Positions 1 through 9,687 are shown, counted from the stretch's first letter. The stretch is DNA of 64,000 nt from Flavobacterium channae (GCF_021172165.1 NZ_CP089096.1:2728001-2792000); one strand, 5' to 3'. Notes: generated by a model from the letters alone, not told the origin. Numbers and translations: made by a program.

Positions 1-12
1 ATCTAAATATGA

Positions 13-2973
13 TTATTTATTGATAACCACTTTTTTAGTTGTTTTAGCACTTCCATTTTGAATGCTTAACATATAAATTCCGTCAGATAAATTTTCAACG
101 TTTAATGTCTCAATATTATTTGAAGAAACCTTAGTAATAACTTTTCTTCCTTGAACATCAAATAATTCATAAGTAGTATCACCTGTAACAGCTCCAGCTA
201 AATCAATATTAACAATTCCTTTTGCAGGATTTGGATACACAGTTAATGAATTTAAAACATTATCATTAGAACTTAATGAAGCCGTAACCGCACAAATTTC
301 AATAGTAAAGTTACTAATTGTTCCACCATCACCATTAAATGGATCATCAACAAGTAAAGTCCAAACTCCATCAGCAGCTAATCCGTTTAAATTACTTAAA
401 GGATCAAGTGGTGCAATATCACCTGAAATTGCAGGAACACCAGTACAAGCAGGATCAGTTCCTGAATCTACAAATCTACAATTAATGTCATCGTTATCTC
501 CACATGGTTGGTTTAATAATGTAATAATTGGACTTCCAATAGAAGCTGGTCCTTGTAATACAATTGTCATATCTTGTACATAAGTATGTGTCATTGCAAA
601 TGAAATTCTCATTTCACCAATTGTATGACCTCCAGTAATTGTTACTGGAACACTTGCACTTGAATTTGCAACATCAGCTACAGTTGCGTTTGAAAAATCA
701 GTTGCAGAGAAAGTATGTCCACAAGATAAAATTCCTGTTCTAAAAGAACTAACAGCCGCAGAACTTTCAGTTGCAGCACCACATCTGTTTGATGGTACAA
801 TTCTCCAATAATATAATGTATCTTCTAATAAACCTGAAACAATATAATTTGAAGCAGTTGTTGATTGATTTACAACAAAAGTTGTAAATGAAGGACTTGT
901 TGAAACCTGAACAATTTGACTTTCAACATTAATATTAGCATCCCAATCCAAATTAACTGTTGTAGCTGTTCCATTGAATCCATTTGAAGGAGAAACCATT
1001 ACAACTGGACTAAATGTTGAACTGTAAATTTTTAAAACTTTTGTTCTTGTTTCTGATTCTGTTCCGTTGTTTCCAACAATTCCAATATTATATTCTCCAG
1101 GAATTACTGCTGCTAAATTTGAAACAGTCATAGTAACAGTTCCATCAGCACTTAAACTTGTTGGTGAAATAGAAACATTTGCTCCTGCAGGAATTCCTGT
1201 TGCAGAAAAATTAGTTGTTCCTGCTCCTGTTTGTTTATAATTAAATGTATATGATGCCGTTTGATTACTACATAACTCTAAATTATCAGAAGTAGGTATA
1301 AGTGCAATGCTTGAAGCAATTCCTGTAACTACTAATGAATAATTTTGACCACCATTAACTAAATTTCCTTTGTGAGTAACTGTGATTACATAATTACCAG
1401 CAGCTGGAGCATCAATTTTTATTACTTCAACATTATCAACATTGTTATCACCATTTCTTAGTGCTGGAGATGTTGGTGAAGCTACATCTAATCTCCAAGG
1501 ATAATATGTATTTCCATCTTTAGTAATCCTAATATCTAAATCATTTACTAATGCTCTAAATGGATCATTTGGTGTTAATCTCTGACCGTTGTTTGCTTCA
1601 CCTGGTACATCTGTCCAGGTAATTGAAGCTATTAATGGATTATTTGCTCCACCTGTAGATGCAACAGTCATTGTAAAAGTTTGTCCTTGATTTAATCTCT
1701 CTTCAGAAACCCAAGAAGAAAGTCCATTATTTGAAAGTGTTTCAGCAGCTTTTTTAGCATTCAATAATCCCCAACCAAATTTTGGATCTGGTCCTGCAAC
1801 ACCTGCATCATCAGCTGTATGACAAGCTAATCCTTTTAAAGTTGCAGCCTTCATAAAACTATTAGTAAGATTTTTAGAATGTTGTTGTAACAATAATAAT
1901 GTTCCTGTAACATTTGGAGCAGCCATTGAAGTTCCCGACATTTGCCCAGTAGCTATGTCTGTTGTGCTTACAACAGAATTTACTCCTGTTCCGTTGCCTG
2001 CAATATCTGGTTTAATTCTTCGATCATCAGTTGGACCTTGACTACTACTTGAATTAATTATTACACTATTTAATGTACCATCAGCATTAATAGTAGCATC
2101 TTCTGCATTGGCAACTGTTAAAACATTTTTTGAAACTTTATTTCCAACCAATTTATCAAATCCAGGAGCAATTGGAGTTGTATTATTATTTGTTCCATCA
2201 TTTCCTGCAGAATAAACGGGCAAATAATAAGGAGAAATGAAGGCAATTTCATCCCAAACCCTTGAATCTTCTACATATGAACCCACATACCAAGCAGGTA
2301 AAGTATTTCCATTACTCACTAACGGCACTCCATATGAATGATTTGAAAGTAACATTCCCATTGCCACTTCTGAAAGCGCTTCTGATTCATCATCTGTCCA
2401 GTTAAAAGTTCTTGCTGTTGCTTGAGTAGCCATTCCTTTAATACTATTAGAACCAACACTCCATCTATTAGCCATAATTGTTCCTGTAACATGAGTAGAG
2501 TGATCATTGTAACTAGTTCCTGAAGCATCATCAACCGTTGTAACTCTTCCTGTTTCAAATCCTCTGTGTGTTCTTCTAACTGTTCCTCCATCCCATACAC
2601 GAGCAACCATATTCTGACCGTCTAAAGATAAGCCTAAGCCACCACCTGTATTAAGATAATTTGTTCTTGTTGATCTTGCTGCATTTACATTGTCAGTAGA
2701 ATAATAAATAGGGAAACCATCAGGAGTTAATTTCATTAATTCTTGAAAAGTTCCATCTTCATTTTTAATGATAATTGGCCAACCATTTTTTTCAGCTGCC
2801 TCATATGCTGCTTTTTTTTCAGCTGCTTCTTTTTTCTTTAAAGCAACTTCTAATTCTTTGATTTTAACTAAATCGTAATCTTTGGTTATTTTTACTGCAT
2901 CTTCCTTGGTTTGCGAAAAAACAAAACCCGAAAAAGTAAGCGTAAAAACAAACAGTAATTTTCTGATTTTCAT
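13..2973 (-). CDS. Secreted S8 (subtilisin-like) serine protease with P-domain and C-terminal sorting tail
   Basis: Extracellular endopeptidase of 986 residues. A signal peptide covers about residues 1-20 (hydrophobic core, then VFS|QT). The subtilase triad is visible as Asp128 (ARVWDGG), His158 (DHSTH) and Ser349 (GTSMAAP), with oxyanion Asn258 (SAGNDG). The His motif reads HSTH where most subtilases have HGTH. Beta-rich regions follow, including a fibronectin III-like segment near 655-745 and a proprotein-convertase-like P-domain near 750-895. The last 80 residues begin with LTVYPNPA and end in a Lys-rich strand, as in type A sorting domains cleaved during type IX secretion. A charged helical segment (about 33-60) follows the signal peptide and is probably part of a propeptide. 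The family assignment is strong; the substrate is unknown. Confidence 0.93.
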   Translation of the reverse strand: MKIRKLLFVFTLTFSGFVFSQTKEDAVKITKDYDLVKIKELEVALKKKEAAEKKAAYEAAEKNGWPIIIKNEDGTFQELMKLTPDGFPIYYSTDNVNAARSTRTNYLNTGGGLGLSLDGQNMVARVWDGGTVRRTHRGFETGRVTTVDDASGTSYNDHSTHVTGTIMANRWSVGSNSIKGMATQATARTFNWTDDESEALSEVAMGMLLSNHSYGVPLVSNGNTLPAWYVGSYVEDSRVWDEIAFISPYYLPVYSAGNDGTNNNTTPIAPGFDKLVGNKVSKNVLTVANAEDATINADGTLNSVIINSSSSQGPTDDRRIKPDIAGNGTGVNSVVSTTDIATGQMSGTSMAAPNVTGTLLLLQQHSKNLTNSFMKAATLKGLACHTADDAGVAGPDPKFGWGLLNAKKAAETLSNNGLSSWVSEERLNQGQTFTMTVASTGGANNPLIASITWTDVPGEANNGQRLTPNDPFRALVNDLDIRITKDGNTYYPWRLDVASPTSPALRNGDNNVDNVEVIKIDAPAAGNYVITVTHKGNLVNGGQNYSLVVTGIASSIALIPTSDNLELCSNQTASYTFNYKQTGAGTTNFSATGIPAGANVSISPTSLSADGTVTMTVSNLAAVIPGEYNIGIVGNNGTESETRTKVLKIYSSTFSPVVMVSPSNGFNGTATTVNLDWDANINVESQIVQVSTSPSFTTFVVNQSTTASNYIVSGLLEDTLYYWRIVPSNRCGAATESSAAVSSFRTGILSCGHTFSATDFSNATVADVANSSASVPVTITGGHTIGEMRISFAMTHTYVQDMTIVLQGPASIGSPIITLLNQPCGDNDDINCRFVDSGTDPACTGVPAISGDIAPLDPLSNLNGLAADGVWTLLVDDPFNGDGGTISNFTIEICAVTASLSSNDNVLNSLTVYPNPAKGIVNIDLAGAVTGDTTYELFDVQGRKVITKVSSNNIETLNVENLSDGIYMLSIQNGSAKTTKKVVINK

Positions 2974-3006
2974 AATAGTTAGTAGGTTATGTTGATATTA
3001 ATTTTA

Positions 3007-3014
3007 CAAATATA
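3007..3014 (-). promoter_or_regulatory. Probable -7 promoter element for the S8 protease gene
   Basis: Read on the minus strand this is TATATTTG, a full match to the Bacteroidetes TAnnTTTG element, 34 bases upstream of the protease start. No TTG at the usual -33 distance was found, so this is a half-supported promoter. Confidence 0.4.
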
Positions 3015-3060
3015 TAATTATTTATTAAAACCCCTAATTCTTTATATTTTTTTAAAAACA

Positions 3061-3090
3061 TTGTTCTTTTTTGTTTTAATATTACATTTA
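3061..3090 (+). promoter_or_regulatory. Promoter for the SpmA/SpmB-like gene
   Basis: TTG at 3061-3063, a 19-base spacer, then TACATTTA at 3083-3090, one base off TAnnTTTG. It lies 17 bases upstream of the ATG at 3108, which implies a very short leader. Confidence 0.5.
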
Positions 3091-3107
3091 CGAAAAAATA
3101 CAAGCAT

Positions 3108-4547
3108 ATGGTTTTAAGTAGATTTTGGTTAGTCATATTTGTTTCTTCCATCTTTTTTATTGTTTTTGGACTGTTTTCTTCTCAGTATTATTCTATCGAT
3201 TATGTATTGAATGGTAAAAAAGACGATCCTATACTTATTTCTGAAAAATTCATTGATGAAATTCCTGTATTCATAAAAGATAGTATTCAAAAATCAAAAG
3301 ACAAAACTTATAACCTTAATAGAGATACTTTAAATATTGACACAACTTATGTGTTTAAAAATCAAACGGTAAAAATTTATAGTGGTAAACAAAAATCAGA
3401 TGGATTATTACCTACTTGTAAAACCAGTTTATTTGATATCATTTTGCCACTTATGGCTTATTTAGCATTCTTCTGTGGTTTAATGGAATTACTTATCATA
3501 TCTGGAGCTTCAGAAAAATTAGCCAAAAAGTTAAGTCCGTTTTTCTCTAAAATTTTCCCATCCGTGCCAAAAAATCACGAGTCGGTTTCTTATATGACTT
3601 TGAATTTTGCCGCTAACTTTTTAGGATTGGATTCAGCAGCTACTCCATTTGGATTAAAAGCTATGGAAAGTCTACAAGAATTGAATGTTGAAAAAGATAA
3701 GGCCAGCGATGCCCAAATCATGTTTATGTGTTTACATGCAGCTGGTTTAACTTTAATCCCAACTTCAATTATTGGTTATCGTGCTGCGGCTAATGCAGCT
3801 AACCCAGCCGATGTAATGTTGCCTTGTATTATTACGTCATTCATTGGAACAATTGCAGCAATGATTATTGTTGGAATAAGACAAAAAATTAATTTTAGAA
3901 GTGCAACACTTGTTGTAGGGTTAATGACTGTTATTGCTGCGATTGCCGGTTTGTTATTTTACATTAACGGTTTAAACTTGGTTGAAAAGAACTTTTTTAC
4001 ATCCAACTTATCTGGATTAATGTTGGTTGCCATAATTGGAATTACATTAATTTATGCCTTTGTAAAAGAAAAGAAATTTGTTGAGGATAAAACCACCATT
4101 TTTGATGCTTTTGTTTCGGGTGCTAAGAACGGATTAACTACAGGTGTAACCATTTTTCCTTATGTTATGGGAATGTTAGTTGCCATTTCATTTTTTAGAA
4201 ACAGTGGCTTATTTGAAATTATGAGTAATGGAATTTCGTTTTTCTTCTCCAATATTGGAGTTAGTAAAGAAATTACCGATTCCTTACCTGTTGCCATGTT
4301 ACGCCCATTCAGTTCAAGTGGTTCACGTGGTTTTATGTTGGATGCCATGAGTACTTTTGGTGCGGATTCGTTAACCGGAAGATTGAGTTCTATTTTTCAA
4401 TGTAGTGCCGAAACTACTTTTTATGTAATTGCAGTTTATTTTGGTTCGGTAAAAATTAAAAATACCCGATACACTTTAGGCACCATGCTTTTAGTAGATT
4501 TAATTTGTGTAATTACAGCGATTTTTGTGGCAAGTTGGTTTTTTTAA
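3108..4547 (+). CDS. Nucleoside-recognition (Gate) domain membrane protein, fused SpmA/SpmB type
   Basis: Integral inner-membrane protein of 479 residues. A first membrane helix (about 7-25) is followed by an extracytoplasmic segment of some 90 residues. Two Gate-type halves come next. The first carries GLDSAATPFGLKAM, resembling the N-T-A-x-P-x-G-x-KAM region of spore maturation protein A. The second carries FVSGAKNGL and MLRPFSSSGSRG, resembling spore maturation protein B. In Bacillus these are two proteins; in Bacteroidetes they are usually one chain, as here. The organism does not sporulate, so a role in transport or envelope homeostasis is more likely, but the substrate is unknown. The inserted extracytoplasmic segment after the first helix shows no recognisable motif. 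Confidence 0.85.
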   Translation: MVLSRFWLVIFVSSIFFIVFGLFSSQYYSIDYVLNGKKDDPILISEKFIDEIPVFIKDSIQKSKDKTYNLNRDTLNIDTTYVFKNQTVKIYSGKQKSDGLLPTCKTSLFDIILPLMAYLAFFCGLMELLIISGASEKLAKKLSPFFSKIFPSVPKNHESVSYMTLNFAANFLGLDSAATPFGLKAMESLQELNVEKDKASDAQIMFMCLHAAGLTLIPTSIIGYRAAANAANPADVMLPCIITSFIGTIAAMIIVGIRQKINFRSATLVVGLMTVIAAIAGLLFYINGLNLVEKNFFTSNLSGLMLVAIIGITLIYAFVKEKKFVEDKTTIFDAFVSGAKNGLTTGVTIFPYVMGMLVAISFFRNSGLFEIMSNGISFFFSNIGVSKEITDSLPVAMLRPFSSSGSRGFMLDAMSTFGADSLTGRLSSIFQCSAETTFYVIAVYFGSVKIKNTRYTLGTMLLVDLICVITAIFVASWFF

Positions 4548-4594
4548 ATGATAATAAATTAATATCAAGCTCGTTTTTACTTTAAAATTAGTCA

Positions 4595-5722
4595 ATGAAA
4601 AAATTATGTTTAATCGTCTGTTTTATAATATTTTTCTCATGTTCTAAAAACAAGAATGAAGAAATTTATGGTAATTGGTATTTTGAAAGAGAATTAGATT
4701 CTAAAAAAAATCAGAAAAAATCACTTTTAAGACATTTAGATATAGAAGGCTTTAATATTTGTAATGATAGTATAATCGATTTTAAAAAACCTTTTTTTTA
4801 TACTATTGAAACGAAAACTAGATTTGGAGAAATAGAAAATACTCAATACAATTATAGTAGTTATTATTTAGGATCAAAAACTAAATATATTTATACTGGA
4901 AATAAATTGATTTATTTCAATAAGAGCATTAATAAAAATGATACTATAATATTAAAAAAGGTTAAAGATAATTTAATTATTAAATTATCAAATGAAGATA
5001 AAAAATATGAATTTGTAAAAAGAACTTCTAACTATTCAAATAGTACTTTTTATGATGCAATAATAATTGACAGAGGACCCTGCTTTGGAGATTGTCCAAT
5101 TAACTCAACTTACATAAATAGAAATGGTGAATATTTTTTTAAAGCCACTGGTCATAATACAGTTTTTGATGGAAATTACACTGCTGAAATAGAAAAAAAC
5201 AGAATAAAACAAATTTTTAATATTTTCGATAAAATTGAATTTAAAAAATTAAAAGACGTATACACATACTCTGCAACAGATTCGCAAACAAACTATATTA
5301 CTTTTATTAAAAATGGTAAAATTGTAAAAACTATTTCGTCTTACATTGAATGTCCAATTGATTTAAAGAAAGCTTTAACTGAGCTAAGTTATCTATATCA
5401 GCAAGTAAATATTAATTACAATCAAAACTTCATTTTTAATGAAAAATTGATGAATTGCTCTTTTGATGATTCAATAAAACTTAAGGATTCGGAAATTTTT
5501 TTCTTAGAAATTCTTCTTTCAAAAGCAAAAGATGTAAAATTGAATTTTAATCAGAAATACAAATTAGATTTTTTTTCTTGGGGAGATGAAAAAATAAAAA
5601 GTATTTATACTGATGGCAGATACTATCAAATTATCTACAAAAACAATACTTCAGTAATAAAAGATATTGGCTTTAACTTTGTTATCGCTAATCCTATACT
5701 TAAAACGATGAGATTAGAGTAA
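4595..5722 (+). CDS. Lipoprotein with DUF6438-like domain
   Basis: A 375-residue lipoprotein of unknown function. The N-terminus has a lipoprotein signal peptide with lipobox ending at the Cys of FFSCSKN (residue 16). A segment near residues 150-245 contains DRGPCFGDCPINS, the paired-cysteine GPCFGxCP signature I associate with DUF6438, followed by short beta strands and a Gly/Asn-rich region. The remaining sequence is AT-rich in codon use, Lys/Asn/Ile-rich and without a recognised fold. It starts 47 bases after the preceding gene and could be cotranscribed with it. The two cysteines could form a disulfide or bind a metal; that is a guess. Confidence 0.7.
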   Translation: MKKLCLIVCFIIFFSCSKNKNEEIYGNWYFERELDSKKNQKKSLLRHLDIEGFNICNDSIIDFKKPFFYTIETKTRFGEIENTQYNYSSYYLGSKTKYIYTGNKLIYFNKSINKNDTIILKKVKDNLIIKLSNEDKKYEFVKRTSNYSNSTFYDAIIIDRGPCFGDCPINSTYINRNGEYFFKATGHNTVFDGNYTAEIEKNRIKQIFNIFDKIEFKKLKDVYTYSATDSQTNYITFIKNGKIVKTISSYIECPIDLKKALTELSYLYQQVNINYNQNFIFNEKLMNCSFDDSIKLKDSEIFFLEILLSKAKDVKLNFNQKYKLDFFSWGDEKIKSIYTDGRYYQIIYKNNTSVIKDIGFNFVIANPILKTMRLE

Positions 5723-5803
5723 TTAATTCAATACCAATTAACCAAAATTCATTTTTTCATTCCCATCAAAAATCCGTAACTTTACCTTTCAAAACATACA
5801 CAA

Positions 5804-7405
5804 ATGGACTTTTTATATCAAGACCCGTATCCTATTTTAAAAGATGATACGCACTACAAAAAATTAACTTCAGATTACGTAAAAGTAGAAAAATTAGGCG
5901 ATAGAGAAATCTTAGTAGTCGACCCAAAAGGGTTAGAATTATTAGCGCAAGAAGCCATGGACGACGTTTCGTTTATGTTGCGTTCTGCTCACTTACAAAA
6001 ACTACGAAATATTATCGATGATCCGGAAGCAACAGATAATGATCGTTTTGTAGCTTATAATTTATTGCAAAATGCTTCAGTAGCCGTTGAAGGGCAATTG
6101 CCTTCTTGTCAAGATACTGGAACTGCGATTGTAGTTGCTAAAAAAGGTGAAAACGTGTACACTGGTGTTGATGATGGCGAGTGGTTGTCTAAAGGAATTT
6201 ACAATACGTACCAAAATAAAAATCTTCGCTACTCGCAAATTGTTCCGATTTCGATGTTTGAAGAGAAAAATTCGGGTTCAAACTTACCAGCTCAAATTGA
6301 TATTTATGCTAAAAAAGGAAGTTCATACGAATTCTTGTTTTTAACAAAAGGTGGTGGATCGGCAAACAAAACGTTCTTATATCAAAAAACAAAATCGTTG
6401 TTGAATGAAAAATCTTTAGACGAATTCATTCGCGAGCGCATTATGGATTTAGGAACAGCAGCATGTCCTCCGTATCACTTGGCAATCGTAATTGGTGGAA
6501 CATCTGCCGAAGCAAATTTAGCTGCTGTTAAAAAAGCCTCTGCAGGTTATTATGACCATCTACCAACTTCTGGAAACATGTCTGGACAAGCTTTCCGCGA
6601 TTTAGAATGGGAAAAAAGAATTCAAATCATCTGTCAAGAAAGTCAAATAGGTGCTCAATTTGGTGGAAAATATTTAACGCATGATGTTCGAGTTATTCGT
6701 TTACCTCGTCATGCTGCATCTTGTCCTGTTGGAATGGGAGTATCATGTTCTGCCGATAGAAATATTAAAGGAAAAATTACAAAAGATGGTATTTTCTTAG
6801 AACAATTAGAAACCAATCCAGGTCAATTTTTACCAGATACAGCTCCACATTTAGAACCTGCTGTAGAAGTTAATTTGAACAGACCAATGCAAGAAGTATT
6901 GGCAGAATTGTCAAAATATCCTATCAAAACACGTTTAAAATTAAACGGAACTTTGATTGTAGCTCGTGATATTGCGCATGCCAAAATCAAAGAATTATTA
7001 GATGCTGGAAAACCAATGCCAGAGTATTTCAAAAATCATCCAGTGTATTATGCTGGTCCTGCAAAAACTCCAGACGGAATGCCTTCAGGAAGTTTTGGTC
7101 CAACGACTGCTGGAAGAATGGACGTTTATGTTGACGAATTCCAAGCGGCTGGTGGAAGTATGATTACGTTAGCTAAAGGAAACCGAAGCAAAGACGTAAT
7201 GAACGCTTGTAAAAAACACGGCGGATTCTATTTAGGTTCGATTGGTGGTCCTGCTGCAATTTTAGCAAAAGAAAATATCTTATCGGTTGAAGTTGTTGAT
7301 TTCCCAGAATTAGGTATGGAAGCCGTAAGAAAAATTGAAGTAAAAGACTTCCCTGCGTTTATTATTACTGATGATAAAGGAAACGATTTCTTTATGAATT
7401 TGTAA
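5804..7405 (+). CDS. fumA: Class I fumarate hydratase (iron-sulfur)
   Basis: Interconverts fumarate and L-malate in the TCA cycle with an oxygen-sensitive [4Fe-4S] cluster. The 533-residue length and continuous alpha plus beta domains match single-chain class I fumarases. Likely cluster ligands are Cys102 (LPSCQDTGT), Cys221 (TAACPPYH) and Cys315 (GVSCSADRN). The C-terminal part has the [12 protein letters not shown] and [11 protein letters not shown] motifs of the beta domain. The ATG at 5804 gives a normal N-terminus. The gene stands alone, with a terminator-like hairpin at 7517. Its codon use is less extremely AT-rich than that of the upstream lipoprotein gene, as expected for a well expressed housekeeping gene. 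Confidence 0.95.
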   Translation: MDFLYQDPYPILKDDTHYKKLTSDYVKVEKLGDREILVVDPKGLELLAQEAMDDVSFMLRSAHLQKLRNIIDDPEATDNDRFVAYNLLQNASVAVEGQLPSCQDTGTAIVVAKKGENVYTGVDDGEWLSKGIYNTYQNKNLRYSQIVPISMFEEKNSGSNLPAQIDIYAKKGSSYEFLFLTKGGGSANKTFLYQKTKSLLNEKSLDEFIRERIMDLGTAACPPYHLAIVIGGTSAEANLAAVKKASAGYYDHLPTSGNMSGQAFRDLEWEKRIQIICQESQIGAQFGGKYLTHDVRVIRLPRHAASCPVGMGVSCSADRNIKGKITKDGIFLEQLETNPGQFLPDTAPHLEPAVEVNLNRPMQEVLAELSKYPIKTRLKLNGTLIVARDIAHAKIKELLDAGKPMPEYFKNHPVYYAGPAKTPDGMPSGSFGPTTAGRMDVYVDEFQAAGGSMITLAKGNRSKDVMNACKKHGGFYLGSIGGPAAILAKENILSVEVVDFPELGMEAVRKIEVKDFPAFIITDDKGNDFFMNL

Positions 7406-7516
7406 ATAATAAAAGAGTTGTTGATATATAGTTTTTTAATTAGTAATAAATTTATTTAATAAATATTATAAATAAAATCAATAGATTTTATTATTTAAAT
7501 AAATTCAATATTAGAT

Positions 7517-7547
7517 AAAGTTGTGTTAAAATAACGCAACTTTTGTT
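7517..7547 (+). terminator. Terminator-like hairpin downstream of fumarase
   Basis: AAAGTTGTGTTA pairs with TAACGCAACTTT (one G-U pair) across a loop of about three bases and runs into TTTTGTTT. The hairpin lies 112 bases after the fumarase stop and overlaps the -33 element of the next promoter. Confidence 0.6.
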
Positions 7548-7575
7548 TAAAAAATAAAATTATGTGCTAATTTTG
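7543..7575 (+). promoter_or_regulatory. Promoter for the hairpin RNA and NYN gene
   Basis: TTG at 7543-7545, 22-base spacer, then TAATTTTG at 7568-7575, a full TAnnTTTG match. Transcription would begin near 7582, just before the two-hairpin RNA. Confidence 0.6.
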
Positions 7576-7581
7576 CACCAT

Positions 7582-7641
7582 AAACGTCACGCTTTACTGT
7601 CAAGTAAAGTATAGCTACCGACTTAGGTAGCTTTTTTTTTG
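7582..7641 (+). ncRNA. Short two-hairpin RNA ending in an intrinsic terminator
   Basis: About 60 bases between a good promoter and the NYN gene. Hairpin 1 is GCTTTACT (7591-7598), loop GTCA, AGTAAAGT (7603-7610). Two bases later hairpin 2 is AGCTACC (7613-7619), six-base loop, GGTAGCT (7626-7632), followed at once by nine T residues (7632-7640). Both stems are 7 bp perfect, and hairpin 2 plus the T run is a textbook intrinsic terminator. The nuclease ATG lies 10 bases further on. The element is either a stand-alone small RNA or a termination-controlled leader; the sequence cannot decide. I do not recognise a named RNA family. Confidence 0.65.
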
Positions 7642-7650
7642 TAAAAATTT

Positions 7651-8292
7651 ATGAGAACTATTGTTTACATTGATGGGTTTAATTTTTACTATGGTTTGCG
7701 AAACAAATCCAGAATGGATGCAAATTGGAAAAAATTCTATTGGATAGATTTTGTAAAATTAAGTGAGCAATTTTTAATGAATGGTGAAGTTCTCGAAAAA
7801 GTTAAATACTTTACTGCCCCTCCTTTAAACAGAAACAAACAAAGTCGTCAAAGCGCCTTATTTAAAGCTAATTCGTTATTAAATGAAGATCGATTTGAAG
7901 TTATTAGAGGGAAATATTATGATAAACAAATTACTTGTTCTGGTTGTGGAATATCTTTTTCGAAACCAGAAGAAAAGAGAACTGATGTTAACATTTCTGT
8001 TAATATGGTTGGTGACAGCGCATTAGGACTGGTAGATAAAATTATATTAATATCCGCAGATAGTGATTTAGTTCCTCCACTTGAATTTATTAAGACGCAT
8101 TATCCAAATATTGCAATTAAAATTTACTTCCCTCCTTGCAACTTTAGCTATGATCTGAAAGAAATTGCAAAAGGGAAAAAAATAACCAAATTAGAAGATA
8201 ACTCTTTTAGATTTAGAAATTCTATAATGGATGAAATTGTATTTAACAAAGAAAAAAGCGATAATGCAACTATTCCTGAAAAATGGAAATAA
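7651..8292 (+). CDS. NYN-domain (PIN-like) ribonuclease
   Basis: Predicted metal-dependent endoribonuclease of the NYN/LabA (DUF88) group, 213 residues, cytoplasmic. Acidic positions expected in the PIN-like active site are present: Asp8 in YIDGFN with Asn11, Asp112 in KRTDVN, and Asp137/Asp139 in ISADSDL. One CxxC (Cys96, Cys99) lies just before the second motif, and another Cys occurs at about 153; a zinc knuckle is possible but incomplete. The gene has no same-strand partner downstream and faces rlmI convergently. Immediately upstream is a terminator-ended hairpin RNA, so expression depends either on read-through or on an RNA-based control. Substrate unknown; roles in RNA decay or defence are both open. 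Confidence 0.82.
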   Translation: MRTIVYIDGFNFYYGLRNKSRMDANWKKFYWIDFVKLSEQFLMNGEVLEKVKYFTAPPLNRNKQSRQSALFKANSLLNEDRFEVIRGKYYDKQITCSGCGISFSKPEEKRTDVNISVNMVGDSALGLVDKIILISADSDLVPPLEFIKTHYPNIAIKIYFPPCNFSYDLKEIAKGKKITKLEDNSFRFRNSIMDEIVFNKEKSDNATIPEKWK

Positions 8293-8406
8293 CTTCATCG
8301 AAAATTTTAAAAAAATCAATTTTGAACATCTTTTTAGTTTTGAAAACTACCATCCTAAAAAAATCGATACAAATTTAGTAGGACAGATTACTTAACACTT
8401 TGAAAT

Positions 8407-9570
8407 CTATTCCACAAACAACACCAATCCTTTTAAATAATGACCTTCTGGATGGTAAATATTGGTTGGGTGATCTGGCCCTTGTTCTAATTTGTGTAAA
8501 ACTCTAATGTTTCTTCCTGTTTCAATCGCGGCGGCGGCAACCGTATTGTAAAACAAAACATCGTCAATGACTTGCGAGCACGAGAATGTGAATAAAATTC
8601 CGTTTGGAGCTAAAGCTTTTAATCCGGCAATATTTAAACGTTTGTAAGCTTGCGTTGCGGTGTGTTTACTTTTGATGCTTTTCGCGAAAGCTGGTGGATC
8701 TAAAACAATTACATCGTAAATTTGATGATTCTCCTTCATGAAGTTGAACACATCGTCAGCAACAGCTTTATGATTGGCTTTTGGGAAATTTAATTCCATA
8801 TTACTGGCTGCTAAATCCACAGCTTTTTGAGAAATATCTACCGAAGTTACTAATTCTGCTCCAGCACTCATGGCGTAAATTGAAAATCCGCCTGTGTAGC
8901 AAAAGGTGTTTAGTACTTTTTTGCCTTTTGAAAATTCGCCTAGTAACTTTCTATTTTCGCGTTGGTCTAAGAAGAAACCTGTTTTTTGACCTTCTACCCA
9001 ATTTACCGAAAACAAAATGTTGTTCTCTTTTGCAACTGCTTCTACTTTATTTCCGAATAAGAAATAATCAGTTCCTGTATTTGGTAAAGTTCCTGAACTT
9101 TTGCAATAAATAGTTTCGCAATAGTCTGGAAAATTGGATTTTATGGCTTCAGCTATTTTCTCCATTTGAAGAAAAACTCCAATGGAATGCGCTTGAATTA
9201 CCCAATTATTATCGTAATAATCAATGATTAATCCAGGAATCCCATCGCCTTCTCCGTGAATCACACGAAAAGCATTCGTAACTTCAAAATCCAATATTTG
9301 GGTGCGTAAATACCAAGCCGATTGTAGTTTGGTTACCCAAAAATTCTCAGAAAAAACTTCATCACCAAAAGTCAAAATTCGGACAACAATACTTCCTTTA
9401 TCGCTAAAATAACCTGTTCCTAAATGGTTATTTTTTGCATCCACAACATCAACCATTTCACCATCGTTAATTTCACGACTTACGCCATAAACTGCACCGC
9501 TGAAAATCCAAGGATGACGACGTTGTATAGATTTTTCTTTGCCTGATTTTAAAATTACTTTTGGGAACAT
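8407..9570 (-). CDS. rlmI: 23S rRNA cytosine-C5 methyltransferase, RlmI family
   Basis: SAM-dependent class I methyltransferase of 387 residues predicted to make m5C in 23S rRNA (C1962 in E. coli numbering). Residues 1-75 form a PUA-like RNA-binding domain containing RRHPWIFSGAV. The Rossmann domain follows, with NTFCYTGGFS (SAM motif I), VVxDPPAFAKS-type motif IV (VLDPPAFAKS) and FTFSCSQ carrying the probable catalytic Cys. Length and domain order are normal for the family. It is the last gene of the minus-strand run; its ATG is preceded directly by the repeat at 9573-9687, so any private promoter would have to lie in or beyond that repeat. Confidence 0.9.
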   Translation of the reverse strand: MFPKVILKSGKEKSIQRRHPWIFSGAVYGVSREINDGEMVDVVDAKNNHLGTGYFSDKGSIVVRILTFGDEVFSENFWVTKLQSAWYLRTQILDFEVTNAFRVIHGEGDGIPGLIIDYYDNNWVIQAHSIGVFLQMEKIAEAIKSNFPDYCETIYCKSSGTLPNTGTDYFLFGNKVEAVAKENNILFSVNWVEGQKTGFFLDQRENRKLLGEFSKGKKVLNTFCYTGGFSIYAMSAGAELVTSVDISQKAVDLAASNMELNFPKANHKAVADDVFNFMKENHQIYDVIVLDPPAFAKSIKSKHTATQAYKRLNIAGLKALAPNGILFTFSCSQVIDDVLFYNTVAAAAIETGRNIRVLHKLEQGPDHPTNIYHPEGHYLKGLVLFVE

Positions 9571-9572
9571 GT

Positions 9573-9687
9573 TAATGTGTCAATTTGAAAATGTGTCAAT
9601 GTGCCGATACAATGTGTCAATTTGAAAATTAGTCAATTATTAAATTGCTAACTCATCAATTAATTGGCATATTGTCTCATTGCCTTA
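9573..9687 (-). repeat. Degenerate intergenic repeat, copy 1 (between four-helix gene and rlmI)
   Basis: Read on the minus strand it begins at the stop codon of the four-helix-bundle gene and ends two bases before the rlmI ATG. It is built of short alternating units such as AATTGACACATT and GCAATGAGACAAT. The end next to the ATG, CACATTGACACATTTTCAAA then TTGACACATTAA, is almost identical to the same end of copy 3. Confidence 0.85.

Noticed and set aside
2319..2606. Frame of 95 codons within the S8 protease gene
   Set aside because: Out of frame on the same strand, Gln/Leu-rich low-complexity translation, no homology seen.
7582..7641. Known riboswitch or retron RNA
   Set aside because: The element is too short and simple for the common riboswitch classes I know, and there is no reverse transcriptase for a retron.
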